This document shows, in pieces, positions 7,916 through 15,067 of a DNA stretch of 42,555 nucleotides. Numbering within the stretch: position 1 is the stretch's first letter; each line of letters begins with the position of its first letter. The stretch comes from Muribaculaceae bacterium (lineage in GTDB: Bacteria > Bacteroidota > Bacteroidia > Bacteroidales > Muribaculaceae). The DNA is taken from positions 1-42,555 of the forward strand of contig JAFQZK010000033.1 of assembly GCA_017405965.1 (NCBI GenBank), written 5' to 3'. The translations under genes and the position numbers were made by a program. The notes beneath the pieces are model-generated. The model was not told the DNA's origin, searched no databases, and was given only the letters and a program-made list of their open reading frames with translations.

Positions 7916-7959
7916 TGAATATTCACGGAAAAGAGAAATTATACTGAATTTTCATTGAA
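7916..7959. promoter_or_regulatory. Candidate ArgR operator half-sites upstream of argR
   Basis: Two inverted repeats, TGAATATTCA (7916-7925) and TGAATTTTCA (7945-7954, running into TTCATTGAA), lie between the upstream hairpin and the argR promoter. Arginine-repressor boxes are built from TGAAT/ATTCA half-sites, although usually with about 4 bp between halves, which is not the case here. Autoregulation is an inference. Confidence 0.35.
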
Positions 7960-7976
7960 AAAGGTCAATAAATATG

Positions 7977-8007
7977 TTGTAGAATTTGCAAAAAGACATT
8001 ACCTTTG
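7977..8007 (+). promoter_or_regulatory. Bacteroidetes-type promoter for argR
   Basis: TTG at 7977-7979 and TACCTTTG at 8000-8007 are 20 nt apart, 31 nt before the ATG of argR. Confidence 0.7.
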
Positions 8008-8038
8008 CCACGCTAACCATAACCAATTTTAAGTATAT

Positions 8039-8590
8039 ATGCAAATGGAGACTACAACAGAAACTAAGAAACCAAGAAAAAAGAAAGTACTCGTGAAAAG
8101 AAAACGTGACCGTTTACAGTTGATCACCGATCTGATCAAGACAAATTGCATCGGCAGCCAGAGTGAGTTGGCCGACATGCTGCGTGAGCACAACATCAAT
8201 GTGACTCAGGCTACGTTGTCGCGCGACCTCAAAGCCTTGAAGATTTCCAAGGTGGCTACCGACCGCAACACTTACATGTATATCATACCTGATAGCAACC
8301 AGTTACAAGACAGGTTGCTGAGTATGCGTCAGACCGATACTCATGCTGCAAAGCAGGTGGGCTTGGTGTCGCTGCAGTTCTCGGGTAATCTTGCCGTCAT
8401 CAAGACGCGCAACGGTTATGCCCCGGGTCTGGCCTACGACATCGACATGAGCCATCCTGCCGAGGTGCTGGGCACCATCGCTGGCGCTGATACGGTAGTA
8501 GCAATTCTTGCCGAGGGTGTCACCCACGAGCAGGCACAGGCTGTCTTTGAACAGTTCATGCCCAAGAATTCGCACCTCACCGTCGGCTAA
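8039..8590 (+). CDS. argR: Arginine repressor
   Basis: The 183-residue protein is an ArgR: an N-terminal winged helix with SQSELADMLREHNINVTQ and the recognition helix QATLSRDLKAL (about residues 60-72), and a C-terminal hexamerisation and arginine-binding domain ending in GTIAGADTVVAILAEG. ArgR senses L-arginine and represses arginine biosynthesis genes. It is about 25 residues longer than most family members because of a basic N-terminal tail (KKPRKKKVLVKRKRDR), which could add nonspecific DNA contacts. An ATG two codons later (METTTE) is an alternative start. An ArgC-like gene follows after 17 nt, so the two are probably cotranscribed, as expected for an arg locus, but the rest of a typical Bacteroidetes arg operon (argG, argD) is not here. 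Confidence 0.93.
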   Translation: MQMETTTETKKPRKKKVLVKRKRDRLQLITDLIKTNCIGSQSELADMLREHNINVTQATLSRDLKALKISKVATDRNTYMYIIPDSNQLQDRLLSMRQTDTHAAKQVGLVSLQFSGNLAVIKTRNGYAPGLAYDIDMSHPAEVLGTIAGADTVVAILAEGVTHEQAQAVFEQFMPKNSHLTVG

Positions 8591-8607
8591 CCGCTTACTG
8601 CAGGTGC

Positions 8608-9564
8608 ATGATTAAAGTCGGTATCGTCGGATGTGACCACCTGCGTGCCGCCGAGTTGGTGCGCGTGCTCATCAACCACCCTGATGTGGAGTTGATGTGG
8701 GTGACGGGCTCCTGTGATGCAGGGACCCGTCTCGACAGCATCGTCCCGGGAATCATCGGTGAGTGCAATCTCACCATCAGTGCCCAGGCTTCGCTTGATG
8801 ACGTTGATGTGGTCTTTGTGTGCGGCAGCCGTGCCCAGGTTTCGGCCTTGCTGCCCACGCTTGTTTTGCCTGAAAACGTGAAGGTCATCGACCTGAGTGG
8901 CAGCCACAACATGGACCATGGCGAGGACAAGGTGTGGAAATACGGCCTCGGCGAGATGCAACGTCGTCTGCTCGTGCATGACGCTCGACTGGTGACCGTG
9001 CCGGGCAATGTTGCAACGGCATCATTGCTTGCACTGATGCCCATGGCACGCAACCTCATGCTCAACAGCCCTATCACGCTGCACGTGGGAATGGGGGCCA
9101 TGGCGTTCCCCGACCAGGGCAAGACGCTCGACGGCCTCAACTCCGTCGAGTGGGCCCACGATCAGCAACGCGAGGTGGCGCTGGCACTGACTCAATGCCA
9201 GTCCAGTTTCGGGCAGCCCGTTGACCTGACGATTTCACCGATTGCCGAGTGCAGGATACTTGCCGTGGCAGCGCGTTTCAAGTGCGGTGTCGATGAGGAG
9301 ACCATCAGGCAACTCTACGAGCAATACTACGAGGACCACAACTTTGTGTTCCTGGTTGACAAGCCCATCATCGGTGCCGATGTCGCGAACACAAACAAGT
9401 GTATCATCCGCCTTGAAAAGGACGAGCACAGCGGCGAACTCACCGTCCATGCCGTGATCGACCTCCTGCTCAAGGGCAATGCCGGCAATGCGGTCCACAT
9501 GATGAACCTGTTGTTCGGACTGCATGAACGCGTGGGCCTGGCGCTGAAAGGCAGCGGCTATTAG
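8608..9564 (+). CDS. ArgC-like N-acetyl-gamma-glutamyl-phosphate reductase homologue, catalytic residues lost
   Basis: The 318-residue protein aligns by eye over its full length with ArgC, the NADPH-dependent reductase that makes the semialdehyde in arginine (or N-succinyl-ornithine) synthesis: KVGIVG...AAELVRVLINHPDVEL at the start, KVIDLSGSHNM, YGLGEMQRRLL, then VPGNVATASLLALMPMA. The catalytic cysteine of the PGC(F/Y)(A/P)T motif is Asn134 here. The glycine-rich GxxGxxG nucleotide loop reads GIVGCDH, the conserved SGAG segment reads MGAMAF, and the downstream H-x-H-x-x-E region reads HDQQREV. The frame is intact and codon use looks normal, so it is probably expressed but not an active reductase. 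A regulatory or structural role next to argR is inference. A separate active ArgC would be expected elsewhere if the strain makes arginine. Confidence 0.78.
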   Translation: MIKVGIVGCDHLRAAELVRVLINHPDVELMWVTGSCDAGTRLDSIVPGIIGECNLTISAQASLDDVDVVFVCGSRAQVSALLPTLVLPENVKVIDLSGSHNMDHGEDKVWKYGLGEMQRRLLVHDARLVTVPGNVATASLLALMPMARNLMLNSPITLHVGMGAMAFPDQGKTLDGLNSVEWAHDQQREVALALTQCQSSFGQPVDLTISPIAECRILAVAARFKCGVDEETIRQLYEQYYEDHNFVFLVDKPIIGADVANTNKCIIRLEKDEHSGELTVHAVIDLLLKGNAGNAVHMMNLLFGLHERVGLALKGSGY

Positions 9565-9627
9565 TTGAACTACACATTATTTATATTAATATTAACTCAA
9601 TAAACCAAAACAAAACCATTCATCATC

Positions 9628-9990
9628 ATGTCAGTCAATAAAGTCATATTGCTGGGCCGAGTAGGCAAAGACCCTGACGTGCGTTATGTTGCACAAAATC
9701 AGCCCGTAGCGTCGTTCACGCTTGCAACCACCGACCATGCTTACACCAATGCCAACGGAGCGCAGGTTCCCGAGCGCACCGAGTGGCACAATATCGTGAT
9801 GTGGGGAAAGAACGCCGAGATTGCCGAGCGCTACATCCGCAAGGGCACTCAGATCTACCTGGAAGGCCGCCTGCGCACCCGCGCCTGGGAGGACCGCAAT
9901 CAGGTCAAGCGTTACACCACCGAGATTTATGTCGACACCTTTGAACTGCTGGCCCGTCCCCGCGACAACGCGTCTCAACAGCCGCAGTAA
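9628..9990 (+). CDS. ssb: Single-stranded DNA-binding protein, short form without acidic tail
   Basis: The 120-residue protein is a one-OB-fold SSB: MSVNKVILLGRVGKDPDVRY, FTLATTDHAY, EWHNIVMWGKNAEIAERYIRKG, YLEGRLRTRAWED and YTTEIYVDTFELL. SSB tetramers coat single-stranded DNA in replication and repair. The protein ends in NASQQPQ straight after the OB fold and lacks both the usual flexible linker and the acidic tip (DDxPF type) through which SSB recruits partner proteins. It could be a secondary SSB, with a full-length one elsewhere. It starts 63 nt after the ArgC-like gene, and a bidirectional terminator follows. Confidence 0.93.
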   Translation: MSVNKVILLGRVGKDPDVRYVAQNQPVASFTLATTDHAYTNANGAQVPERTEWHNIVMWGKNAEIAERYIRKGTQIYLEGRLRTRAWEDRNQVKRYTTEIYVDTFELLARPRDNASQQPQ

Positions 9991-10043
9991 TCTTTACTGG
10001 TGACACGCCACACGCGATAACCTGCCACCGAACCAGATAAAAC

Positions 10044-10078
10044 TCACGGGACTCCTGCCCTTTGCAAGAGTCCCGTGA
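10044..10078. terminator. Bidirectional terminator between ssb and manC
   Basis: TCACGGGACTC (10044-10054) pairs perfectly with GAGTCCCGTGA (10068-10078), an 11-bp stem with a 13-nt loop. It is followed by TTCATTTC on the plus strand and GTTTTATC on the minus strand, and sits between two convergent genes. Confidence 0.82.
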
Positions 10079-10116
10079 TTCATTTCTCCAGTTTTATCTC
10101 GTGAATTACTTGTGAA

Positions 10117-11196
10117 TTACAGATACTTGTCTCCGAACTTGGATTTCACCTCGTTGACATAGAGTTTGATTTTCTGTTCCTCCTCCAGGGGTACGATGAG
10201 CAAGGCGTCATCCACATCGGCAACGATATAGCCCTCGAGTCCCGAAGCAACCACCAGCTTGTCGCCCTTGATGGCCACGATGTTGTTGTGGCTGTTGAAC
10301 ATGAGCGCTTTACAGTTCTGAGTCACGTTGCCGTCCATGTTCTTGGGCGAGTGGTCGTAGAGCGAACGCCAGGTGCCCAAGTCATTCCACCCGAAGTCCA
10401 CGGTCTCGACAAAGACATTAGGCGCTTTCTCCATCACGGCGAAGTCGATGCTGATGCTGGGGCAGGCTTCGAAGTTGGCGTTGATGAAATCCTGTTCCTG
10501 AGAGGTCCCGAAGTATTCCAGGCCATTTTCAAAAACGGCATTCACCTCAGGCGCGCAATTGTTGAGCGCATTGATGATGCTGTCGGCACTCCAGAAGAAC
10601 ATGCCCGAGTTCCAGAAGAACTCACCCGACTTGAGCAACACGCGCGCCAGGTCCTCGTCGGGCTTCTCGGTAAACGTCTTGACGGCCGAGAAATTGCCCT
10701 CCACGGCTTCTCCCACCTGGATGTAGCCGTAACCGGTCTCGGGGCGGCTCGGCTTGATGCCCATCGTGACAAGCGCATCCCTGTTCTCGATAAACTCAAA
10801 TGCGCTGATGACGCTCTGCCTGAATTTCTCTACATTAATGATCAAGTGGTCGCTGGGAGCCACCATCATCTTGGCATTAGGGTTGATGGCCTTGATGTGA
10901 TGGGCTGCCCACGCGATGCACGGTGCAGTGTTGCGGCGCACGGGTTCAAGCATAATCTGATTCTCCTTGATATCAGGCAGTTGCTCCCTGATGAGCGAAC
11001 CGTAACTCTCGTTGGTGATGAGCAGGATATTCTCGACAGGAACGATGCCCTCCATGCGGTCAAAGGCCATCTGCAACAAGCTGCGCCCGGTGCCGAAGAA
11101 ATCTATAAACTGCTTGGGCATAGCGGCCTTGGAAAACGGCCAAAAACGGCTGCCCACACCGCCGCACATGATAACGCAATATCGGTTATTATCCAT
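10117..11196 (-). CDS. manC: Mannose-1-phosphate guanylyltransferase
   Basis: The 359-residue protein has the sugar-nucleotidyltransferase signature CGGVGSRFWPFSKAAMPKQF at residues about 11-30, which binds GTP, and the FTEKPDEDLA segment typical of GDP-mannose pyrophosphorylases. It makes GDP-mannose from mannose-1-phosphate and GTP, a precursor for mannose and fucose in surface glycans. Its length fits the single-domain form without the C-terminal isomerase found in bifunctional ManC/AlgA. It is a lone gene on the minus strand with a -7 box at 11251-11258. Confidence 0.93.
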   Translation of the reverse strand: MDNNRYCVIMCGGVGSRFWPFSKAAMPKQFIDFFGTGRSLLQMAFDRMEGIVPVENILLITNESYGSLIREQLPDIKENQIMLEPVRRNTAPCIAWAAHHIKAINPNAKMMVAPSDHLIINVEKFRQSVISAFEFIENRDALVTMGIKPSRPETGYGYIQVGEAVEGNFSAVKTFTEKPDEDLARVLLKSGEFFWNSGMFFWSADSIINALNNCAPEVNAVFENGLEYFGTSQEQDFINANFEACPSISIDFAVMEKAPNVFVETVDFGWNDLGTWRSLYDHSPKNMDGNVTQNCKALMFNSHNNIVAIKGDKLVVASGLEGYIVADVDDALLIVPLEEEQKIKLYVNEVKSKFGDKYL

Positions 11197-11250
11197 CTGA
11201 TGGAAATGATTTTATAATGATTGATAGGGTCAATTCTTATTTGTCGCTCA

Positions 11251-11258
11251 CAAAGGTA
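11251..11258 (-). promoter_or_regulatory. -7 element for manC
   Basis: TACCTTTG on the minus strand, 54 nt before the manC start. No clear -33 element is seen at 20-nt spacing. Confidence 0.5.
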
Positions 11259-11365
11259 CAAATAAAAATCTAAAAACGGGAATTCTACCTCTTAAATAGG
11301 CACAAAAAGGTTCTTGAATAACTCAGGGCGCTGGGCATCAGCAGTTTGAGGCCACAGCGTTGAAG

Positions 11366-11830
11366 TTATTCATCAAAATAAATGGGCAAGGTGCGGCTGA
11401 TGCTCTGTTCCAGCGAGATGAGCGTCTCGGTAGCGGCAACACCGTCGATGTGCTGAATGTGATCGTTGACCAGCGACATGAGGTGCTCGTTGTCACGCGC
11501 ATACACCTTAATCATCATGGTATAATGGCCCGTAGTGAAATGGCACTCGACAACCTCCTTGATTTTCAGCAACTCGGGAACGACAGTCCGATACATGGAG
11601 CCCCTCTCAAGAGTCAAGCCGATGAACGTGCAGGTGGAGTAGCCCAACATCTTGGGATTCACAGTATAGCCCGAACCGGTGATGACGCCATCATCGATCA
11701 GGCGCTGTATGCGCTGATGAACTGCAGCACGCGAGACACCGCATACCTGAGCGACATCCTTGCTGGGTATACGAGCATTGTTCATTACAATTTCCAGAAT
11801 CTTTTTATCCAGAGTGTCAATTTTTTCCAT
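11366..11830 (-). CDS. Lrp/AsnC family transcriptional regulator
   Basis: The 154-residue protein has the Lrp/AsnC layout: an N-terminal helix-turn-helix (LDKKILEIVMNNARIPSKDVAQVCGVSRAAVHQRIQRL split over residues about 6-45) followed by a linker strand ITGSGYTVNP and a ligand-binding RAM domain (TCTFIGLTLERG, VVECHFTTGHYTMMIKVYARD, about 65-150). Such proteins form octamers and respond to amino acids. The neighbours (lysA on one side, manC on the other) do not fix the target; control of amino-acid metabolism is plausible. A -7 box lies 26-33 nt upstream. Confidence 0.92.
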   Translation of the reverse strand: MEKIDTLDKKILEIVMNNARIPSKDVAQVCGVSRAAVHQRIQRLIDDGVITGSGYTVNPKMLGYSTCTFIGLTLERGSMYRTVVPELLKIKEVVECHFTTGHYTMMIKVYARDNEHLMSLVNDHIQHIDGVAATETLISLEQSISRTLPIYFDE

Positions 11831-11855
11831 GAGATCAAATTTTGGTAACTCTTGG

Positions 11856-11863
11856 CAAATGTA
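11856..11863 (-). promoter_or_regulatory. -7 element for the Lrp/AsnC gene
   Basis: TACATTTG on the minus strand matches TAnnTTTG and lies 26 nt before the start codon. Confidence 0.55.
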
Positions 11864-11983
11864 CTTAATATTTTTCTATTTTGCTATAGGTTTCAGTAAT
11901 AATTTTTTCCGTTTTTTTTGAACAGCATACCTAAAAAGCTGTGTAGTAGGGAAATAAAGCATTTTTATTAAACCAAGAAAAGA

Positions 11984-12001
11984 GGTGATGAAGCCATCAC
12001 C
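11984..12001 (-). terminator. Terminator downstream of lysA
   Basis: On the minus strand GGTGATG pairs with CATCACC (7 bp, 4-nt loop) and is followed by TCTTTTCTT. It lies 73 nt past the lysA stop. A second inverted repeat, GCCTGCA/TGCAGGC at 12042-12061, lies closer to the stop but lacks a T-run. Confidence 0.6.
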
Positions 12002-12074
12002 CGTTCACAATCGGCTGTTATAAGCACACTTAAATGATACTGCCTGCAGCGAGTTGCAGGCTTGCAATTCACCG

Positions 12075-13247
12075 TTATTCGCCTGCAAAGACGCTGCCCG
12101 GCAATCGGCGCATGTTATAGGTCGATGCCATCGACTCGCCATAGGCGCCGGCGGCGCGAATGGCAATCAGATCGCCACGGCGCGTGAGCGGCAGCCTACA
12201 GTCGCGAGCAAACGTGTCACTGGATTCACAGACGGGTCCCACCACGTCATAGAGTTCAACCTTTTCATTGTCGGACGTCAGGTTTTGAATCTCATGACGA
12301 GCCTCGTAGAGCGCAGGCCTGATCAGGTCGGTCATACCGGCATCCAGAATGACGAATTTTTTGTCGCGATTCTGCTTGACAAAAACCACACGCGAAATCA
12401 AGGAGCCGCACATGCCCACGATGGCGCGTCCCAACTCGAAGTGAAGCATCTGGCCGGGCCTGAGTTTCAAGCGGTTCTTGAACGTGTCGAAGTATGGTTT
12501 GAAATCGGGCAACGGATGCTGGTCAGGCGATGAATAATCGATGCCCAAGCCGCCGCCAACATTCATCATCTCGAAGTGAACACCCTGCTGCTCATAGCTG
12601 TCAATCAGCGCGTTAACCGTGTCGCATAACATGACAAACGGCTTCATTTCGGTAATTTGGGAACCGATGTGGAAATGCAGTCCCTTGAGGTGGATATTGG
12701 GCAACTGAATCGCCTTTTTCACCACGTCATCCAGCGACTCGAGATTGATGCCGAACTTATTCTCGGCGGTTCCGGTAGTAATGTACTTGTGGGTATGCGC
12801 GTCGATGTCGGGATTGACCCTGATGGCAACATTGGCCGTCACGTCCATCTCGCCAGCCAGCTCATTGATGACCTCAAGTTCAGGGACCGATTCCACGTTG
12901 AAACTGCCAATCCCATAGCTCAAACCAAGCCTGATTTCCCAATCAGTCTTGCCTACTCCCGAGAAGTTCATCTCATCGGGCTTGAACCCGGCCTCAAGTG
13001 CCGCCTGCAACTCGCCGCCGCTCACCAGGTCAGCACCAATTCCTGAAGATGCTATTTCCTTGATCAAGTGAGGGTTACCATTGGCTTTGAGTGCATAGTG
13101 GACAACGTAGGGCCAGCCTTCTATCTGGCGCTTGATTTCGTTGAGTGTGTTTCTCAACACACCCATGTCATAATAGTACATCGGTGTATCATTACACCTG
13201 ATGAGATTCATATCAAAGCCATGATGCTTTGTCAATTCTGTGCTCAT
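12075..13247 (-). CDS. lysA: Diaminopimelate decarboxylase
   Basis: The 390-residue protein is a fold-III PLP decarboxylase that converts meso-diaminopimelate to L-lysine. The PLP lysine is Lys54 in YALKANGN; other signatures are GLHFHIGSQI, NVGGGLGIDY, VGPVCESSDTFARD and AGAYGESMASTYN. The conserved EPGR segment that contacts phosphate and substrate reads ELGR here (HFELGRAIVG), a Pro-to-Leu change in an otherwise standard enzyme. It is transcribed divergently from the dcw cluster, whose MurE consumes the same meso-diaminopimelate. In many Bacteroidetes lysA is next to an aspartate kinase gene; here it stands alone. The leader is about 120 nt if the -7 box at 13373 is used. Confidence 0.95.
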   Translation of the reverse strand: MSTELTKHHGFDMNLIRCNDTPMYYYDMGVLRNTLNEIKRQIEGWPYVVHYALKANGNPHLIKEIASSGIGADLVSGGELQAALEAGFKPDEMNFSGVGKTDWEIRLGLSYGIGSFNVESVPELEVINELAGEMDVTANVAIRVNPDIDAHTHKYITTGTAENKFGINLESLDDVVKKAIQLPNIHLKGLHFHIGSQITEMKPFVMLCDTVNALIDSYEQQGVHFEMMNVGGGLGIDYSSPDQHPLPDFKPYFDTFKNRLKLRPGQMLHFELGRAIVGMCGSLISRVVFVKQNRDKKFVILDAGMTDLIRPALYEARHEIQNLTSDNEKVELYDVVGPVCESSDTFARDCRLPLTRRGDLIAIRAAGAYGESMASTYNMRRLPGSVFAGE

Positions 13248-13372
13248 TTTAGCGATGTTTGAATATTGGTTGAAGATGGGACGACACAGAGCATTAGCGC
13301 TTAACGCTAATCACCTTAAATCACTTGAATTATTCCAGCAAAAATTCTGCATTTCTGCTGATAATTCACGGG

Positions 13373-13380
13373 CAAAAGTA
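13373..13380 (-). promoter_or_regulatory. -7 element for lysA
   Basis: TACTTTTG on the minus strand matches TAnnTTTG, about 125 nt before the lysA start. No -33 element is evident. Confidence 0.45.
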
Positions 13381-13557
13381 TTAAAAAAATAATTGAAAAA
13401 GTATTTACAATCCATAAAATCTGTTAAAATAACATTTTCCATTGTATTTTGCCGCACAAAACCAAAAAATCTGAGCAAAAAATCGATAAATCAAGGGGGA
13501 AATTTTACACTTGTAAACTACCATTTAATTACCTGAATCTCAGCATCATTAAAGTTA

Positions 13558-13574
13558 TTAACAGGGCCTGTTAA
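13558..13574. promoter_or_regulatory. Palindrome upstream of the dcw promoter
   Basis: TTAACAGG (13558-13565) and CCTGTTAA (13567-13574) are exact reverse complements with a 1-bp centre. The site ends about 40 bp before the -33 element of the rsmH promoter, a suitable place for a regulator. The protein that might bind it is unknown. Confidence 0.5.
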
Positions 13575-13612
13575 CAATTTTTATTTTCAAAATTGTAAAT
13601 TTGATATTTGTA

Positions 13613-13646
13613 TTTGCAAATTATTCAAAAAAAAGTTGTACCTTTG
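13613..13646 (+). promoter_or_regulatory. Promoter of the dcw cluster
   Basis: TTTG at 13613-13616 and TACCTTTG at 13639-13646 (22-nt spacing) place transcription start near 13653. This supports the ATG at 13712 as the rsmH start and rules out in-frame starts further upstream such as the one at 13601. Confidence 0.68.
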
Positions 13647-13678
13647 AAGTCCCCAAAAAAGTGGGATACCTGCACACG

Positions 13679-13714
13679 ACGATAGCGATAACGATAGCAA
13701 CCACGATAGCAATG
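13679..13714 (+). repeat. Three 12-nt tandem repeats abutting the rsmH start codon
   Basis: ACGATAGC occurs at 13679, 13691 and 13703, exactly 12 nt apart, and the third unit runs into the ATG of rsmH. The repeats lie in the 5' leader. Confidence 0.85.
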
Positions 13715-14638
13715 GAAACGACTGTGTATCACATACCTGCGCTGCTCAATGAGAGCATTGAGGGGCTTGCTCTCAAGCCCGACGGCAATTATGTTGACGC
13801 CACCTTTGGTGGCGGCGGCCACAGTCGTGCCATTTTATCCCACTTGGGACCAAAGGGTCGTCTCGTGGGTATGGACCAGGATATGGATGCCCGACGCAAC
13901 AGTCTGGATGACGACAGGTTTACGTTTGTGCACGGAAATTTCGCCTACCTGAAGAACTTCCTGCGCTACTACGGCATCAACGGTGTTGACGGCATCCTCG
14001 CCGATCTGGGAGTGTCATTCCATCACTTCGACGACGTGGATCGCGGCTTCACCTTCCGCGCCGACGCGCCCCTGGACATGCGCATGAACCGCGCGGCACC
14101 GTTCAGCGCCAAGGACCTGCTGGACACCTACAGCGAGGAGCGTCTGGCCGATGTGCTCTACCTGTACGGCGAACTACGACAGTCGCGCCGCATAGCAGCC
14201 GCCATCATGAAGGCCCGCCCCTTATCCACGACCGGAGAACTGGTCGAAGCCGTTCGTCCCCTGCTCAAGCCGGCCCAAGAGAAGAAAGAGTTGTCGATGG
14301 TGTTCCAGGCGTTGCGCATCGAGGTCAACGGCGAACTCACCGCCCTGCGCAAACTGCTGTCGCAGTCGCTTGAAGTGCTCAACCCCGGAGGGCGATTAGC
14401 CATCATCACCTACCACTCGCTCGAAGACCGCATGGTCAAGAACTTCATGCGCACCGGCAACGTCGAGGGCAAGCAGGAGAAGGACTTCTATGGCCGGGTC
14501 AACACTCCCTGGCGAGTCATCACCGGCAAGGTCATCGTCCCCAGCGCCGAAGAGGTGTCACTCAACCCGCGCTCGCGCAGCGCCAAGCTACGCGTCGCTG
14601 AATTCATCGGCCCACAAGCCGACAGCAACAATCAGTAA
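13712..14638 (+). CDS. rsmH: 16S rRNA (cytosine-1402 N4) methyltransferase
   Basis: The protein is 308 residues from the chosen ATG, the usual length for RsmH/MraW, which methylates C1402 of 16S rRNA using S-adenosylmethionine. Visible signatures are METTVYHIPALLNESI at the start, the SAM-binding loop DATFGGGGHS (residues 29-38), GILADLGVSFHHFDD, RGFTFRADAPLDMRM and ITYHSLEDRMVKNF. The start at 13712 is preferred because METTVYHIP matches the family N-terminus and the promoter lies inside the longer open frame. It is first in the dcw cluster here; mraZ, commonly immediately upstream, is not present. The ftsL-like gene follows after 41 nt. Confidence 0.95.
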   Translation: METTVYHIPALLNESIEGLALKPDGNYVDATFGGGGHSRAILSHLGPKGRLVGMDQDMDARRNSLDDDRFTFVHGNFAYLKNFLRYYGINGVDGILADLGVSFHHFDDVDRGFTFRADAPLDMRMNRAAPFSAKDLLDTYSEERLADVLYLYGELRQSRRIAAAIMKARPLSTTGELVEAVRPLLKPAQEKKELSMVFQALRIEVNGELTALRKLLSQSLEVLNPGGRLAIITYHSLEDRMVKNFMRTGNVEGKQEKDFYGRVNTPWRVITGKVIVPSAEEVSLNPRSRSAKLRVAEFIGPQADSNNQ

Positions 14639-14679
14639 CCACTCAATCAGTTTCAATCACAACAATAGCGTCAACAACA

Positions 14680-15027
14680 ATGAACGACAAGAAAAATACA
14701 GCAGCCACAACCAGCAAGAAGGCCAGCAGGGACTTTCTCCAGGGCCGTATGCTCTCGCTTGAGTTCTTCAAGCGCAATTGGGTTTACGCCGTCTTTATCG
14801 TCGCCATGGCCCTTGCCTACATCGGCAACAAATTCGCTTGCCAACGCAGCATCCAGGAACTGCTGTCGTTGAAGACCGACCTTGCCAATGCCCAGACCGA
14901 TCTTGTCAATGCCAGCGCACAGTACAACTCCATGATCCGCGAGAGCGAGATGGTGAAGCTCATGAATCAGCGCAATCTGGGCTTGACTGCACCCCTTGAC
15001 CCCCCTTATGAGCTCAAGTCCAAGTAA
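14680..15027 (+). CDS. ftsL: FtsL-like cell division protein
   Basis: The 115-residue protein has a short basic cytoplasmic N-terminus, one membrane helix (about residues 36-53, VYAVFIVAMALAYIGN) and a periplasmic coiled coil (IQELLSLKTDLANAQTDLVN), the topology of FtsL. FtsL joins FtsQ and FtsB to activate the FtsW-FtsI septal synthase. Sequence conservation is low in this family, so the call rests on topology and its place between rsmH and ftsI, where Bacteroidetes carry their FtsL-like protein. Confidence 0.85.
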   Translation: MNDKKNTAATTSKKASRDFLQGRMLSLEFFKRNWVYAVFIVAMALAYIGNKFACQRSIQELLSLKTDLANAQTDLVNASAQYNSMIRESEMVKLMNQRNLGLTAPLDPPYELKSK

Positions 15028-15067
15028 CCGAACAGTAAACCCCAACTCAAACTAAAAGCAAAACACA

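Larger units (their letters stand above)
13248..13612. other. AT-rich divergent regulatory region between lysA and the dcw cluster
   Basis: No gene is seen in this AT-rich spacer. On the lysA side there is a small hairpin ATTAGCG/CGCTAAT (13293-13311) in the presumed leader and a possible -7 box (13373-13380, minus). On the rsmH side there is a TTTAC/GTAAA inverted repeat (13504-13517) and a near-perfect 17-bp palindrome (13558-13574) upstream of the rsmH promoter. No lysine riboswitch fold is recognised. Confidence 0.6.

Noticed and set aside
13248-13380. Lysine riboswitch in the lysA leader
   Set aside because: Only one small hairpin (13293-13311) is visible; the multi-helix core is absent and the class is not expected in Bacteroidetes.
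13601-13711. Longer rsmH start at 13601
   Set aside because: The promoter -7 box lies within this stretch, so it would not be transcribed, and the extra 37 residues do not match the RsmH family.
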